Assembly: GCF_000003605.2 (NCBI RefSeq)
Contig: NW_003149765.1
Span: forward strand, 1,119,851 to 1,159,452
Source: Saccoglossus kowalevskii
Taxonomy: Eukaryota > Hemichordata > Enteropneusta > Harrimaniidae
Direction: 5' to 3'
Length of the DNA stretch: 39,602 nt
Part shown: positions 24,884 through 37,600 of the stretch, piece after piece
Numbering within the stretch: position 1 is the first letter of the stretch
How the letters are laid out: each line of letters starts with the position of its first letter
Program-made: the position numbers and the translations under genes
Notes under the pieces: model-generated
The model's database searches: none
What the model was told of the DNA's origin: nothing
What the model saw: the letters and a program-made list of their open reading frames with translations, nothing else

Positions 24884-27800
24884 ATTTATTTACAAATGGC
24901 ATGTCAATGAGTCTTGAGTTCCATGATCTTGGTACAGTCATGTGAACCATACTGACTTTTGTAAGCAGTAAATTATCATCGCTGGACATTGACGATTTTA
25001 TAATTTAAGGACATTCACACGGTTGAAAGTCACCAAGATTCACCTTCAAAATTTTTACAGACTTTTGGTGAAATAAAGTTGTATTATGTTATGTTTTTGT
25101 TTTGTCATCAGATTTGTTCATTTCAGTACTGAAGCAAAAATCTATGAACCGATTTTCTTTACCATTTTATTACCTTATCCATACCATTGTAGATGAAGGT
25201 CAAGGTATCTTGCTACAACTACTCAAGATAATCAATAGATTTACTTAAAATTGTCGTCTTGTGGTTACCGTAACAATTTTCATCTGATCTTCAAATTTTG
25301 GAATCCTATCCATCTTTAAGAAATGTGAACTAAGTTAAATTTTGGTATAGCTAGCCAGTGCAATTTTCAAGGAATCGGGTGAAATTTGACTGAAATAAAG
25401 CATTCAACTGTTGATAATGAGAACCAGATCTTAGTAATATGATCTCCAGGCTCTGTCAATTAGATACTTTTATAATTGTGTTAAGTGCAGGTTTTTTCCA
25501 GTCACCTTCAAATCTGAGGAACATGCTTGAATCAAGGAACATGTACAGTATTTTCCTTGCCAATATTTGGTTGAAATATTGCTGTACTATTATGTTTTTA
25601 GGAACTTTATACAATTCATGTGTTATTCTACAAGAGTCACCAAGATGAATACAGTACATAAATTATTATGTTTTATGCCATTATGACAAATTTAATTTTC
25701 TTGTTTATCTTTTGTAAAGATTGTTCCCACATAAACTTTAGCTAGAATTTTGCAAGCAAAATGTTGAGATATTATTGCGTTATTTCAGGACTGTTATACT
25801 CTCATTCGCCATGCAAAGAAAAGATATTGCGTAGTTTGTATCTGTATATATCCATTTGTTTAATCTAGATTTTCAATGGACAAGGTTGTAATAGTTACGC
25901 TATGTTTTTTCTTTCATAATGATCATTATTTGAAAATGTACCTCAATTGTAATGCCTAAATTTTTAATCAGTTATAATTAACTGCATAAACAGTCATCCA
26001 CAGTACCTTGAAAGGAAATGTGTACCGTGATTTGTCTATTGCACCATTTACATAATTTTCAACATGGACAATAAATGTGTCGGAAATTAAGCAGAAAAAT
26101 TAACAAATTTCGAGATTAAACTTCACATGTAGAAAATTGTTAAAAAATACTAGTAGCATTTGTACAGGATTTATAAACATATCAAAAAACATTCAAATTG
26201 TTCATGTGAGAATAAGCTTGAGAATAAAAAACATGTTTTTGCATTAGTAGGTAAACATGCGAGTAACCTTTTAACTGTTATACCATGAATTTGGAGAGTT
26301 TCACCAGTTTTGGGTGAATTTTACACAAACCTAATCAATGGTATTACATGTGTATTTTATGTTGTAACTCTTTTGTGTAGATGAACAATAGTAGATGATC
26401 AGATTGGAAAATAACCCGAAGGTACATGGCGCACATACCGGTAGATGGGTATGACAGATATAAATCGACCGTCTTGGTCAGAGTCTAGAAAATTGCATGA
26501 AGCACTAGTTTAAATCTTAATACTTTTGAGTCTTTCGGACTTGAACCACAAAAAATGATATTAGTTTTATTGCCAGTGCACAGTGCTGAATTTCAATACT
26601 TTTCAATAGAAAAAACGAAACTCTATTTCTTTGCTGATTGCAGCTTGGCTAAAACTGCGAGTTGGCCAAAGAAGTGATTGGAGCTACAACAAAACCAAAA
26701 CAGGTAATCTATCAGTATGTGCTTCATAAGGTCTGCCTGTTTAGAATTGACCACAAATTCTACTAGTATGTTAATGAATATACGTAAAAGATTCACAATC
26801 GTCAGTATTTTAAATCTGTTTCAGTGGTGGTGATTTGTCGCAAATTTCAGTGACGTTTGAAAATGTGTTTGGATCATAAGACGGATGTATTCTAGTCATT
26901 TGACTTTCACGGGCGCAAATCTGATCTGTTGTTTTTTACAGTATTTTTTTATCATAACTAACGCGTCATTCTTTATTGCCACGACTACAAGAACTAGAAA
27001 TGAACATGATGAAATAACAATTCCCCCAGGACATCTATTATAAAAGTACGAAAGTCACTTTACTATTTGCTATATGAACGACGTTGAGGTTGTTTATCTC
27101 AAAACACTCAATCCCATTGAAATATTTACAAGTTACCAAATTTGAAATTATTCATATTTTGTGTAAACAGAAATTAGCATGTTGAATGGACAGTTTGCGT
27201 CCATGAAAAAATGCAAAAGTCGAACGTGATTGGTCGGATGAGCTTTAAATCAAACGTGATGTTGGCATATAATCAATTCTTAACACGTGCACTGGTCAAG
27301 TTCCACTCCGAGCTACACATCATGTGACTGACGTCAGCTGGCGCTGCCGGTTCCCAAGTGACGATTACCACTGCTATCCCAATACTACCTGGTTTCCTCA
27401 AACAACGTACTCCCGATCCTACCATCTTTTATTCATGCTGATGGGGTTGTTCAAATTTAATTTTCTCCAATACATAAATAAACAACATCGCTTTAGAATG
27501 CATTGAACATCTGAGTTCCAGTAATATAACATTTCTGTTATATGTAAGCATGTAAAACAAGTTATTGGAAAGAAATGATATTTCAATGAATTGAGAAATC
27601 ATTATTAGTCCCCGTTCGGACGTAGTCCGAAAACGGGGACTTATGTTTTTCCCTGTGTGCGTCCGTGATCACCTGTATCTCGAACATGCATGGGCCGATT
27701 AAGTTCAAACTTCACTCATACATCACACATTATATGGGACATATGCACATGCATTTTTTCCATGATTCGATTAACGATAGCCGAATAGCGACCATTTTAA

Positions 27801-28641
27801 GGCCGAAAATGCATCAAAATCGCACATTTTCACCATTCCGGACCCGGATCTCAGTTATGCATGGACGGATTTTGTCAAATTTGGTACATACATTAAACGT
27901 AATAGGACCTTGATGCATGTCACACGCAACGTAATATTACCGTAATTGGTATAGTACAGGTGTGATGGTTCAAATACCAAAATGGCAACAGTAACAGAAA
28001 GACTTTCCTGGCGGCGATGATAACATACGAACACGGAGCCAACAGATGAGGTTTCAACTGGTACTGGTATTATTATACTCTGCAAACACCAAGTACAATA
28101 ACGCGGTAAAACTCCACTACTCCAATAACTAGATACTTAAACTCCAATACAATTCAACGAGATCTCCGATCTGAACTCAGTGCTGAACAACTCCCCTATA
28201 TATACCCCCCACTGTCTATAAATAGACCATTACATCAGCATACATAATGAGTCTGGAACTTACTACAACTTTCTAGAATGTTCCATTACCTTCTATTGCC
28301 TCCTACAGTGTTCTATTACCTATTCAACCATTTCTAAAAAATATAGAATATTCCACCCAGACACAGTACGGTTCTAGAACATACTCAGTGACAAATAAGT
28401 CGTATGCGACAATGCACGTCATTTTTTTTCGGTCATGATCTGCTTTGAATGTATATGTCACTCAAATACTAGTATGAACGGAACGGGGACGTGTCATTGA
28501 CAATGACTTGTTTATTTTTGTTCATATATATATTGATACATAAATAATATATACACACCAACATCCGATTTAAAAACAAACCGACGTGCCTGGGTATTGC
28601 ACAATAGGTTAGAAAAAAAAGTGACAAATGTGAACGGTAGA
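24884..28641. other. Intergenic region between RRP9 and the protease gene (tail to tail)
   Basis: After the RRP9 stop there is an AATAAA at 25072-25077 followed by a T/G-rich stretch, a likely poly(A) site. From about 25100 to 27600 I find only AT-rich sequence with short meaningless frames. The last part is hairpin-ended element 2. At 28511-28516 TTTATT (AATAAA on the minus strand) lies 126 bp past the protease stop and is its likely poly(A) signal. Confidence 0.55.
27608..28490. mobile_element. Hairpin-ended element 2
   Basis: The inverted ends are GTCCCCGTTC (27608-27617) and GAACGGGGAC (28481-28490). The left end folds as a hairpin (27608-27640): GTCCCCGTT pairs with AACGGGGAC, CGGAC pairs with GTCCG around the loop GTA, and AA is bulged. 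Next comes TGTGTGCGTCCGTGATCACC and two diverged units about 171 bp apart (TATCTCGAACATGCATGGGC near 27677, ATCTCAGTTATGCATGGACG near 27850). The rest is unique AT-rich sequence. The layout is as in element 1, with no coding frame. The right end lies about 150 bp from the protease stop codon. Confidence 0.65.
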
Positions 28642-31600
28642 TTACTCTCTAATGGTGCCTTGGATCCATTGGTTGAACTTGTACACTTTGGTGTAAAATC
28701 CGAACTTGTCTCTTTCCGCACACCCTTCCCCCCAGCTGACAATCCCAACGAGCTGCCATTTATTCTCTGTACTTCGTTGTACCATCGGACCACCGCTGTC
28801 ACCCTTACATGAATCACCCCGCATTTCAAGTTTGTAGCCAGCACAGAACATGTTCGTTGTGACGCTAAATCTTGTTGATTTGCGACATTCACCTATCCTT
28901 CTTACCGGTAGCTCCACTTCTTTCAAGTACCGTGGATATGTCCCTCCTTCCCGGATGCTTCCCCACCCCAAGACACGTCCCATCGTTCCCTTCTTCAGCA
29001 TCGACATAGCCACCTCTCGTGGTGGCAAGCAAACTGGCAAAATGTGATCCGTGAAAGTGACTTTGTTTGCCAGACGTATCAGAGCAATATCCGAGTCAAA
29101 AGTGCTGCCCCTGTAATCGGGGTGTACAATTATCTCGTCTACTTCGTGAAGAATCTCTTCATTTTCCAATTCCACGTCATCATAATCGCCCAATCGTATA
29201 AAGAGAGTAGATGCATCAACGCCCTGTTTGGTGATACAGTGAGCGGCTGTGACTACCCACCAATTGTTTAGTACACTACCTCCACAGAAGTGTTTGCTTT
29301 TACGGTTGTCCCATAGCCGAGCCATCCAAGGTGCCGACCCTTTGCGAGATGTCTCCCCACCTACAATGCGAAAGTTGTCATCAGCCTCTCGATCTTCTTC
29401 CAATTCGTCATTTTCAGTTTCCATGTCAGCACCAACAAGTACCTGGCCACATACTATAAGAGATACAAAGTCAGTCAAAGTCGATGAATCTGGAAATACG
29501 TGCACGTTCCACATGCAACGTCATTTTCTTCGTTCAAGGGAATATAATTTATTGAATGTGTGGACAATACAGCGTTTTTAGTTTGGGATAGCTAAAGTAA
29601 CGCTTAAATTAGTTCGTCATCTTTAAAACATGGGGGAGGGGTGGATCACAGTAAATCATTAAAAAATGCTGTGTAATGATTCACATACATGCACGTCATT
29701 CATATTTAAAGTTGTTTGCGGAGAAAGAAGCGTGTGAGAAAACATGTGCAAAATAATATATAACAAGCAGCTAGTCGGCTGAGATAGCTCCGCTGTTAGC
29801 AATACACATTTCAATTAAAGAACTGAAGATATTAGAAAATGAACAATATGTATAGTATTGAATAAAAGCAAACAGACTTGCGGTTTCCTACAAGAATTCG
29901 AAAATATCACTTTTTACCAAAAATATTCACAAAAATTAGAGAATTTATGATATCATCACGAAATGAACAAATCTGAGGGAGGTTTACCTGAGGTACCTAT
30001 ATATGTAGTATCAAAGCAATCAGACTTGCGGTTTTTAACAAGAAGTCGAAAATATCACTTTTCATCAAAAATATTCACCAAAATTAGAGAATTAAAGATA
30101 TCATCACAAAATTTAACAAATCTGAGAGAGGTCCACATGTAGTACCTATATATGTAATATCAGAGCAATCGGACTTGCGGTTTTTAACAAGAAGTCGAAA
30201 ATATCACTTTTTACCAAAAATATTTACCAAAATTAGAAAATTGAAGATATGATCATGAAATAAACAAATCTGAGAGAGGTCTACCCAAGGTACATATACA
30301 CTAAGTATCAAAGCATTCAGACTAATAGTTTCCAAGAAGAAAAGAAGAAAGGCGCGGACGACGGACGACGACGGACAACTCATATGATAAGCTTCGCTCG
30401 ACAAAGTCGACAGCGGAGCTAAAAAGTGGTAATGTTGGAACATTTTCCATAGGATTCCGTGTACATGTAATAAACACATAATTCCAGGGATAACTTATAC
30501 TATTCAAAAAAATGCATTTTTGATCAATGTTTGAGGTCGTTTTGTGAAACACTTAGTGCAATGACCCTATATTTTTATTTCAGAAATGTGTACGTTATCA
30601 TAATAGTAACCCACGCCTTGCAGGATTTCTGAATGTGTTTTATTGGTAGCAAACTAACAACAATAATACAATAAAGTTTCCAAGAAAACTGTTTATATTT
30701 ATGCCACTACCTACTAAGATTACTAACATTTGTACTCACTTTCTGAAATAGGCCTTGTCGGAGTAACAGTCAGCCAGGCTGATGATTCTGCCAATGTTTC
30801 GCCATCAGGTCCTTTAGCTAGACAGGTGTATTTCCCTGCATCCGAGCCGACCAAACCATGTATCAGCAGGTCCCCATTCGGAAGGGCAAATATATTGGCA
30901 CTGAAATCGATAGCGATGTCGTCTTTGTGCCATTCAATGGTAGTTGCTGCCCTTGCCTGACAGTGGAATATTTGGCTTCCGTCTTCAGCCGCAGCTGCAT
31001 TTAGTGGTCTTTGTTGAAATACATCGTACAGAACTGTCCAAATAAAAATAAAATGTGATTACTCTTCGCGCAGCAAATGCATTTCCTTCATTTTTATAAA
31101 TATTTATATATTTCAATGACGTCATTTGAAAACGTTCTAATGTTATTCTATTAAAAGTTCAAAACAGTCACAGAAAATACATATTATATTTTATTAAATC
31201 ATGTCCTGGACCTTTGCCCGAAAATGTAACAAGGTCATACGAGTCGTGTCCCGAAATTCAATTCTGAGCTTTGACCGTTTGTCACAAAAAGATTGCTGTG
31301 TCATGTGGGTGGTATGTTTGCCAAGCTTGAAGTCTGTACCCCACCCTACCCAAAATCTATAAATATTTATAAAGAAAAGAGGTATGTTTTTGTTATTTAT
31401 GTATTATTCGACTACGGCAACCGAGGTGGCTCACAACATGACATTTTATAAAACCATTTTTACAATTCATTTTAATTTTATAATTCCTTTTAAATAACCA
31501 TTTTCGGTTTTGAAATCGATTTTTAAAACCCACTTTCGTTTCTGAGATGTCTTTATTTTAAAAAACAATTGTTTAAATCCATTTTCATTTTCAAAATCCG

Positions 31601-34600
31601 TTTTTAATTTCAAAATCCATTTTCGTTTTCAAAATCCATTTTCATTTTTAAAATCCGTTTTCATTTTCAAAATCCATTTTCATTTTTAAAATCCATTTTC
31701 TTTTTTTTAATCCATTTTCATTTTTAAAATCCGTTTTTGTTTTTACCTGACTAATCCGTTTTTATTTGAAAAATCCATTTTCACTCTTTTGTTGACATTT
31801 GAAGTATAGGTATATACGTATTTTTCACGTTGAAGCAAATTTTCCATCAGAATTTACATAAAAATCGCTGTTGTTTCCCGCCTATCGCCTATTCTTTTTT
31901 CACTAAAGATTCTCATGTGTTTTGTATATCATTTCAACTTGACCTGGTAGTGTTTTTTTTTTATTTCCACCAGTGATGTTTCCTTGGTAAGGCTTCTTTA
32001 CGTAAGTTATTCTTCAGGCTATAACTTTATCCGTGGTTCCGCGGCGATTTTGGTCCATAAAGTGTTCTTGGCTTCATCGGTCGGCTTACACTTTGGCGTT
32101 GAATGCATTTGTAGTCAGGCTTGTCCACCGACGACGCTGTCTTGTTTACCGACAATACCCTACCTGGTACCAAAACGCAGCAAAACCATGGCTATAACTT
32201 ATTCTAATCAACCTTGGAGCTCTCATTGTATCAGCTGTAACGTTGATACTCAGATTAGAAGAAGTTATAGCTATGGATCTGCTGTGCCAAATAGGTTATA
32301 GTCAATATCATGGAAACGTCACTGGTGGAAATAACAAAAATGCCAGAATCCGAGTTATAATTCTTAGTCACGCAGTATGAGGTCAGAGGGAGAGGTCACA
32401 GATCAAAAAGTGAAAATGAAAATGGATTTTGAAAACGAAAATGGATTTTAAAAATGAAAATGGAATTTGAAAACGAGATTTTAAAAATGAAAACAGATTT
32501 TAAAAACGAAAATGGATTTTGAAAATGAAAATGGATTTTAAAAATGAAAACGGATTCCAAAAATGAAAATGGATTTTAACAATTGTTTTTTAAAATAAAA
32601 ACAGAAACCAGAAACGAAAGTGGGTTTTAAAAATCGATTCCATAACCGAAAATGGTGTTTAAAAAAGGATTATAACAAAATAAAAATGAGTTTTCAAAAT
32701 GTAAATGAATTGTAAAAATGGTTTTATAAAATGCCATGTTGTGAGCCACCTCGGTTGCCGTATTCGACACAATTCGATGAAAAAAAACTTGGGTATGGAA
32801 AATCGGCGTCCTCCGACACTATTGTTCAAAATGGTGAAACATGATGAAACAACACACTCACCATGGTAACCATGTTTCTGCACCGTGTCTCCATCTGCGT
32901 TGACAGCTACACAAGTATATTTACCAACATGTCGCGGTTCAGCCACGGGAATTACCAGTAATCCGCCGTCAAATATGTATATTCCGTTAGTTTCACCTGC
33001 AAGTACATAATACAAATTCTTTCAGACATTCTGAAAAACATTATTATTTATTTATTTCAGGATTTAATTCGTTTTGTGCATAACTTTACACACTGGCAGG
33101 ATACTGGAAGAACTTGCGATAATGTTGTCGGGTTGTAAAATATTCCGACATATCTATGACGTCATTGCACTGCATATCAATTTTCACATGCAATCTATAT
33201 ATACATAATTATTTTATAAATTCGACATTATTTTAATATTTAGTTATTTTAACAATCTAGGAACACAAATTCCAGCAGGAAATTGTAATCAATAACCGGA
33301 GATTTGCGTTTTTGGTCACCTTACAACAAATACTTGCGACTCTGTGACCAGTTTCTTAGGTTTTCACACTTTTCCTAAATATAAATATTTAAAATGATAC
33401 GTTATAAGTGTATATGTTATTTAAGAGTGGCAAATGGACTACTAGTCCAAAGTACAATGATAACCTTTGGGCCAAGTAATATTTTACAAATTCTAAGGAA
33501 AAATCAAATCGGCTGCACTAACTTTTGAACACAACCTATTTTACAAATATTTCGTGAAAGTAAGTGTTATTCTTCATGTTTGTGTATGCGGATCATTTAT
33601 TTTTTTCTTTGCGATCGAAAACTTCGATGTGCAATAAGTAATACTGTAATGTTAGTGTTAATACGTTTGTTAGAACCATATAATTTGGTGACAGCTCTGT
33701 TTTAGTGACCAGCAATCATTTAGCAATCATGTTACCATAGAACCCGGACTACCAAAGTGATCAATAGGAAGTTACTATTTTTTGTAAAAATGTCACAATG
33801 ATCCTTGAAATTTGATTTACGTCGATCATAAAACACACACTCAACTTCATGTCGCCCAAGCATAACTTACCGTGTGGCAGTAAGACGTCATCTTTATACC
33901 ACGTAACCGTAGCCTCGTTGTCATCGACTGCACAGTGTTGTGTAACAGACTGTGTCAATTCTAATGTTATATTTTCAGGTTCGGAAGTAAATGACATATG
34001 GTCGATGCGGTCTATTTCCACCGTTCTGGCTACAATTACAAGACATAAGCAAGAAATCAGTAAAAATCATTTGCGTAGTAATTTTACGCAGCTAGTTGTC
34101 GCCTTCATTGCGTTGACGTTTAAATCGAACATGTATTATTTCAGTGTAGAGATACCGACACATAATAATACAGGAAAAGAAATGTCTATAATCTTGTGGT
34201 AGTATAAATAAGTTAATATTACATACCCAAACCAGAATACTGAAACTTGAACCCCATCCTGTTATCTGATCCATCTGATACGAATTGCATGTACATTGTG
34301 TTTCCTGATGATATGAGTGGGTCCGGAAGAGTGTTGTCACAGTATGTACCGATCAAATCTGAATCTGAAATCGACCAACCATAGAAATTCTCCACCGTCA
34401 CCTAAGTATCAGTTGTACGCAATTTATATTACGTACCGGTAATTCAATTGCGTAGTTTATTTTGTATCACTCGAACATGCACTTCAGTATTTTGCATACG
34501 TGTATAGTTTACGATAAATGTATAACTTTTTACTACTTTGTAGAAAATAATCAAACCAAAAATATTTATATTACAGTTTGACGTGAAATTTAATTTATAA

Positions 34601-37600
34601 AGCATACTATAAGTATGCACGACTGGTTACAGGCCATGTTTCGCCAATCGAACAGTGTTTCAGCCTGAGTATTGTGCCGCTGCGTACCACACAGACAACG
34701 TGTAAAATGTATATATTTTTAAATGAACAATATTGGAACTAACAATTGCTAAAATTAAACTGTATTACAATTTGGCGTGATAAAAACATTTGATATACTA
34801 CTACCCCATATAAACTACGCGCATTTAAATGATTCAATATGATCCGTAACTCCCCGTACCTTAGGTTGTAGACTTACCTCGACTATCGCCATCTCTTACA
34901 TGCAGGTAGTCAAAGGAACATCCATAACCCTCCAAATCAAATTCCACGAATGTCACTTTCACCCTGTCTTCCTGCTCGATAGTGATGACGTATGTACAGT
35001 TAGAGTTACTGGGGTACGGTCCAGGGTATGACGGGGACGTAACAAATCCATCACTGCCAGTGTTCTCACAACCAACTGAAAAATAGAAATAAAGTTAAAT
35101 CTTATGTTAGTGAGTGAGTACATTTGTTATTGAATCTAAGTTAGTACATTATTTAATATTTTGTTTGATTTTTTAAGGAATATTTCGTAAACTACTGTGG
35201 AAGTTGATGTTCTCGACTCCAGGAACGCGACTTCTTATTTCAAGAACACAATATTTGATTGATAAAAAATGATAAATTTTCTAAATATAACATTTAGTTT
35301 GCTTTTTGGTTAAATTTATTGCATTCAGAATCGAAATACTAGTGCCCTGGCAAAATTAGACACGTGCGGGGAAAATTGCGCCCTCACTTTTAAAATAACT
35401 TTGGTATTATTTATCTGTATTTTTTTTACCTGTTACGACACCGATATCCTGGTTGTTATGGCGACCATCACCATGATCACCATCGCCTACGTGGATGGCA
35501 TAGTTGGCAGCGAATCCACGACCGCCTTCTGAACCATCCGAGTGAAAGGTGATAAACAAGTGACGATTGGTTGAAATAACTGGCTGTGGCGCTGTCGCAC
35601 CGCAAAATCTACCAATCAGAGGAAACGTACCATCGGGCCCATCGTATATGCTGATGTAATCGTATCTGAAATCAGAAAGATATTGTGCATTATGTCAGTA
35701 TTTTTTTTATTCGTGGGTTGCTTTAAATTATTTTCGCTGAAGGGATGAATCATCAAAAATAAGTGACAGTAAGACTTCATACAAACATTTTTTCAGTGAC
35801 AATGAATTTTAAAGGATTTTACAGTAGTTGACAATGTGTATTTTTGGTACAGTATTTTTTTATTGCCTCAGACAGAAGGAGTCTAGAGTTTGTGATCATC
35901 CCGTCGGTCCATTAAAAGGATTCCTTGTTTTTAGCAGAACAATCATTATTTAATAACTGAAATACAAATTAACGTTGACTACATACTGGCAGTTTTGTTC
36001 CGGCTCAATGTCAAAGTCGTCAAAGGCGACACGCACATGGTCTCCCGGGGCGGCAATCAACAACCAACCACAATCAATATCGTCCGGATATAACTCTGGA
36101 TTACCGGGACTTCTAATGTCACCCAGGCCTTCGCCATTTAAATGAATTACTTCGAAACAGTCGTCGTCTTCGTCGTCTGTAACGAGATATACATGTATAT
36201 ATGTTTTAAGAAATTGGCGTTATTAATTAAGCCCCGATGTTAGTTCTCCACGCCCTGTTTTCTCGATTCACATAGTACTGGGTCCGGCTTATCGCAGCGG
36301 TGGTAAATTGTTGCAAACAAATCTTACAAAGATACATGTGCTACCCAGATGTCAAGTTGTGTTCCTGATTTTTGCTTAGTAATGACATAACGATCGAGGT
36401 CATTGCAGCTAGATATTGTCGGACGCTGAGGTAATGAATGAAATGAATGCAGAACGTTGTCGGCGAGGCATATGTATGTGTTGCTGCTCATACCACTAAA
36501 GAAGTGTCTGAGGTTGCTGCAACAGGTTTCTTCTTGCAATACTGCACCGTTGTGAAAAAATAACTGTTCTTTTGCACGATGACACATAACACATGTAAAT
36601 ACTATAACAGCAAATGGATAAAATTGATTTCAATGAGGTAATTATTATTATTATCATATGCGTATCGTTTGGGCATAGACCCGTTTTGGGGCCAAATAAC
36701 AGATCAACGAATGAACTGGGTCCCGAGTAACGTGAACCCTGGAGCTAAGAAAATTTATTTTTCGTCCATGCGTGAACGGAACTGATGTAATTCCTCACCG
36801 AACATGAAGGTTTAACAATTTCGGCACGTGCCGAGATCCCGTAACGTGAATGTAACTGGCAAAGTCGGAATTTCTTTCTGGACTTGGATCATCACACCAT
36901 AAACTCGGAGTCTAACTTGACTCCATTTTTGCAGTCGGTGAAAAATAAATAAACTTGTAACTACATTTTTTTAGGAAACAAAAAAAGAAGTCCTGACTTT
37001 GCATGATTATAAAACAGTACTAGTGCATATGCTGCTAACATTGTACTAGTACTGACGTGTTTTACTTCCTGTTAGAATATCGACCGCTTCTCACACAGAG
37101 TAATAGAATACGGATATGGCGCCGTGATAGTTGTTGACGGTCCAAATAAAGCGATGGATGTGAACAGAAATAATACCACGCACATTTAGGGTGCGTGACT
37201 GACGGTGAATATATGTATTGTACGTATATACTCCGGGAAGCCCGGACCTCATGAATTCGACTATACGCACCACAAAATGATAAATCTATGAAAAATGAAA
37301 TGTAAAGAAAAATGTTATAAACTAAAACATAGCTCATTAAAATTGCGCGTTTCAAGCAACAAGTTCAAACTAGTGGTCTGAGGTTCAAACTAAACGAAAG
37401 TCCGCAACAAGCACGTTGTTAGTATAGCTCCAAACGGCGCTTAAAATCTTAGGTGATTACTGTACGCAAAGTGTTAATGAATGTATTACCGTTCGGTACG
37501 CCCAGTCTGTAACGATCCTCGTCTCCACTTTGAGCCAACGTAAGATATATGTTTGTAAAATAAAATACAATGAAAATCATAACAACCCGTGTGAACGCCA

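Noticed and set aside
28597-29581. Several plus-strand open frames opposite the catalytic exon
   Set aside because: They are antisense shadows of the minus-strand trypsin exon and contain no protein motifs.
34365-34401. Upstream acceptor (CTTAG) for the second CUB2 exon, giving a longer open frame
   Set aside because: It is phase 0, while the previous donor is phase 1, so the frame would hit a stop. The internal TTTCAG acceptor at 34365 closes the phase and restores normal CUB spacing (GDSR-DSDLIGTYC).
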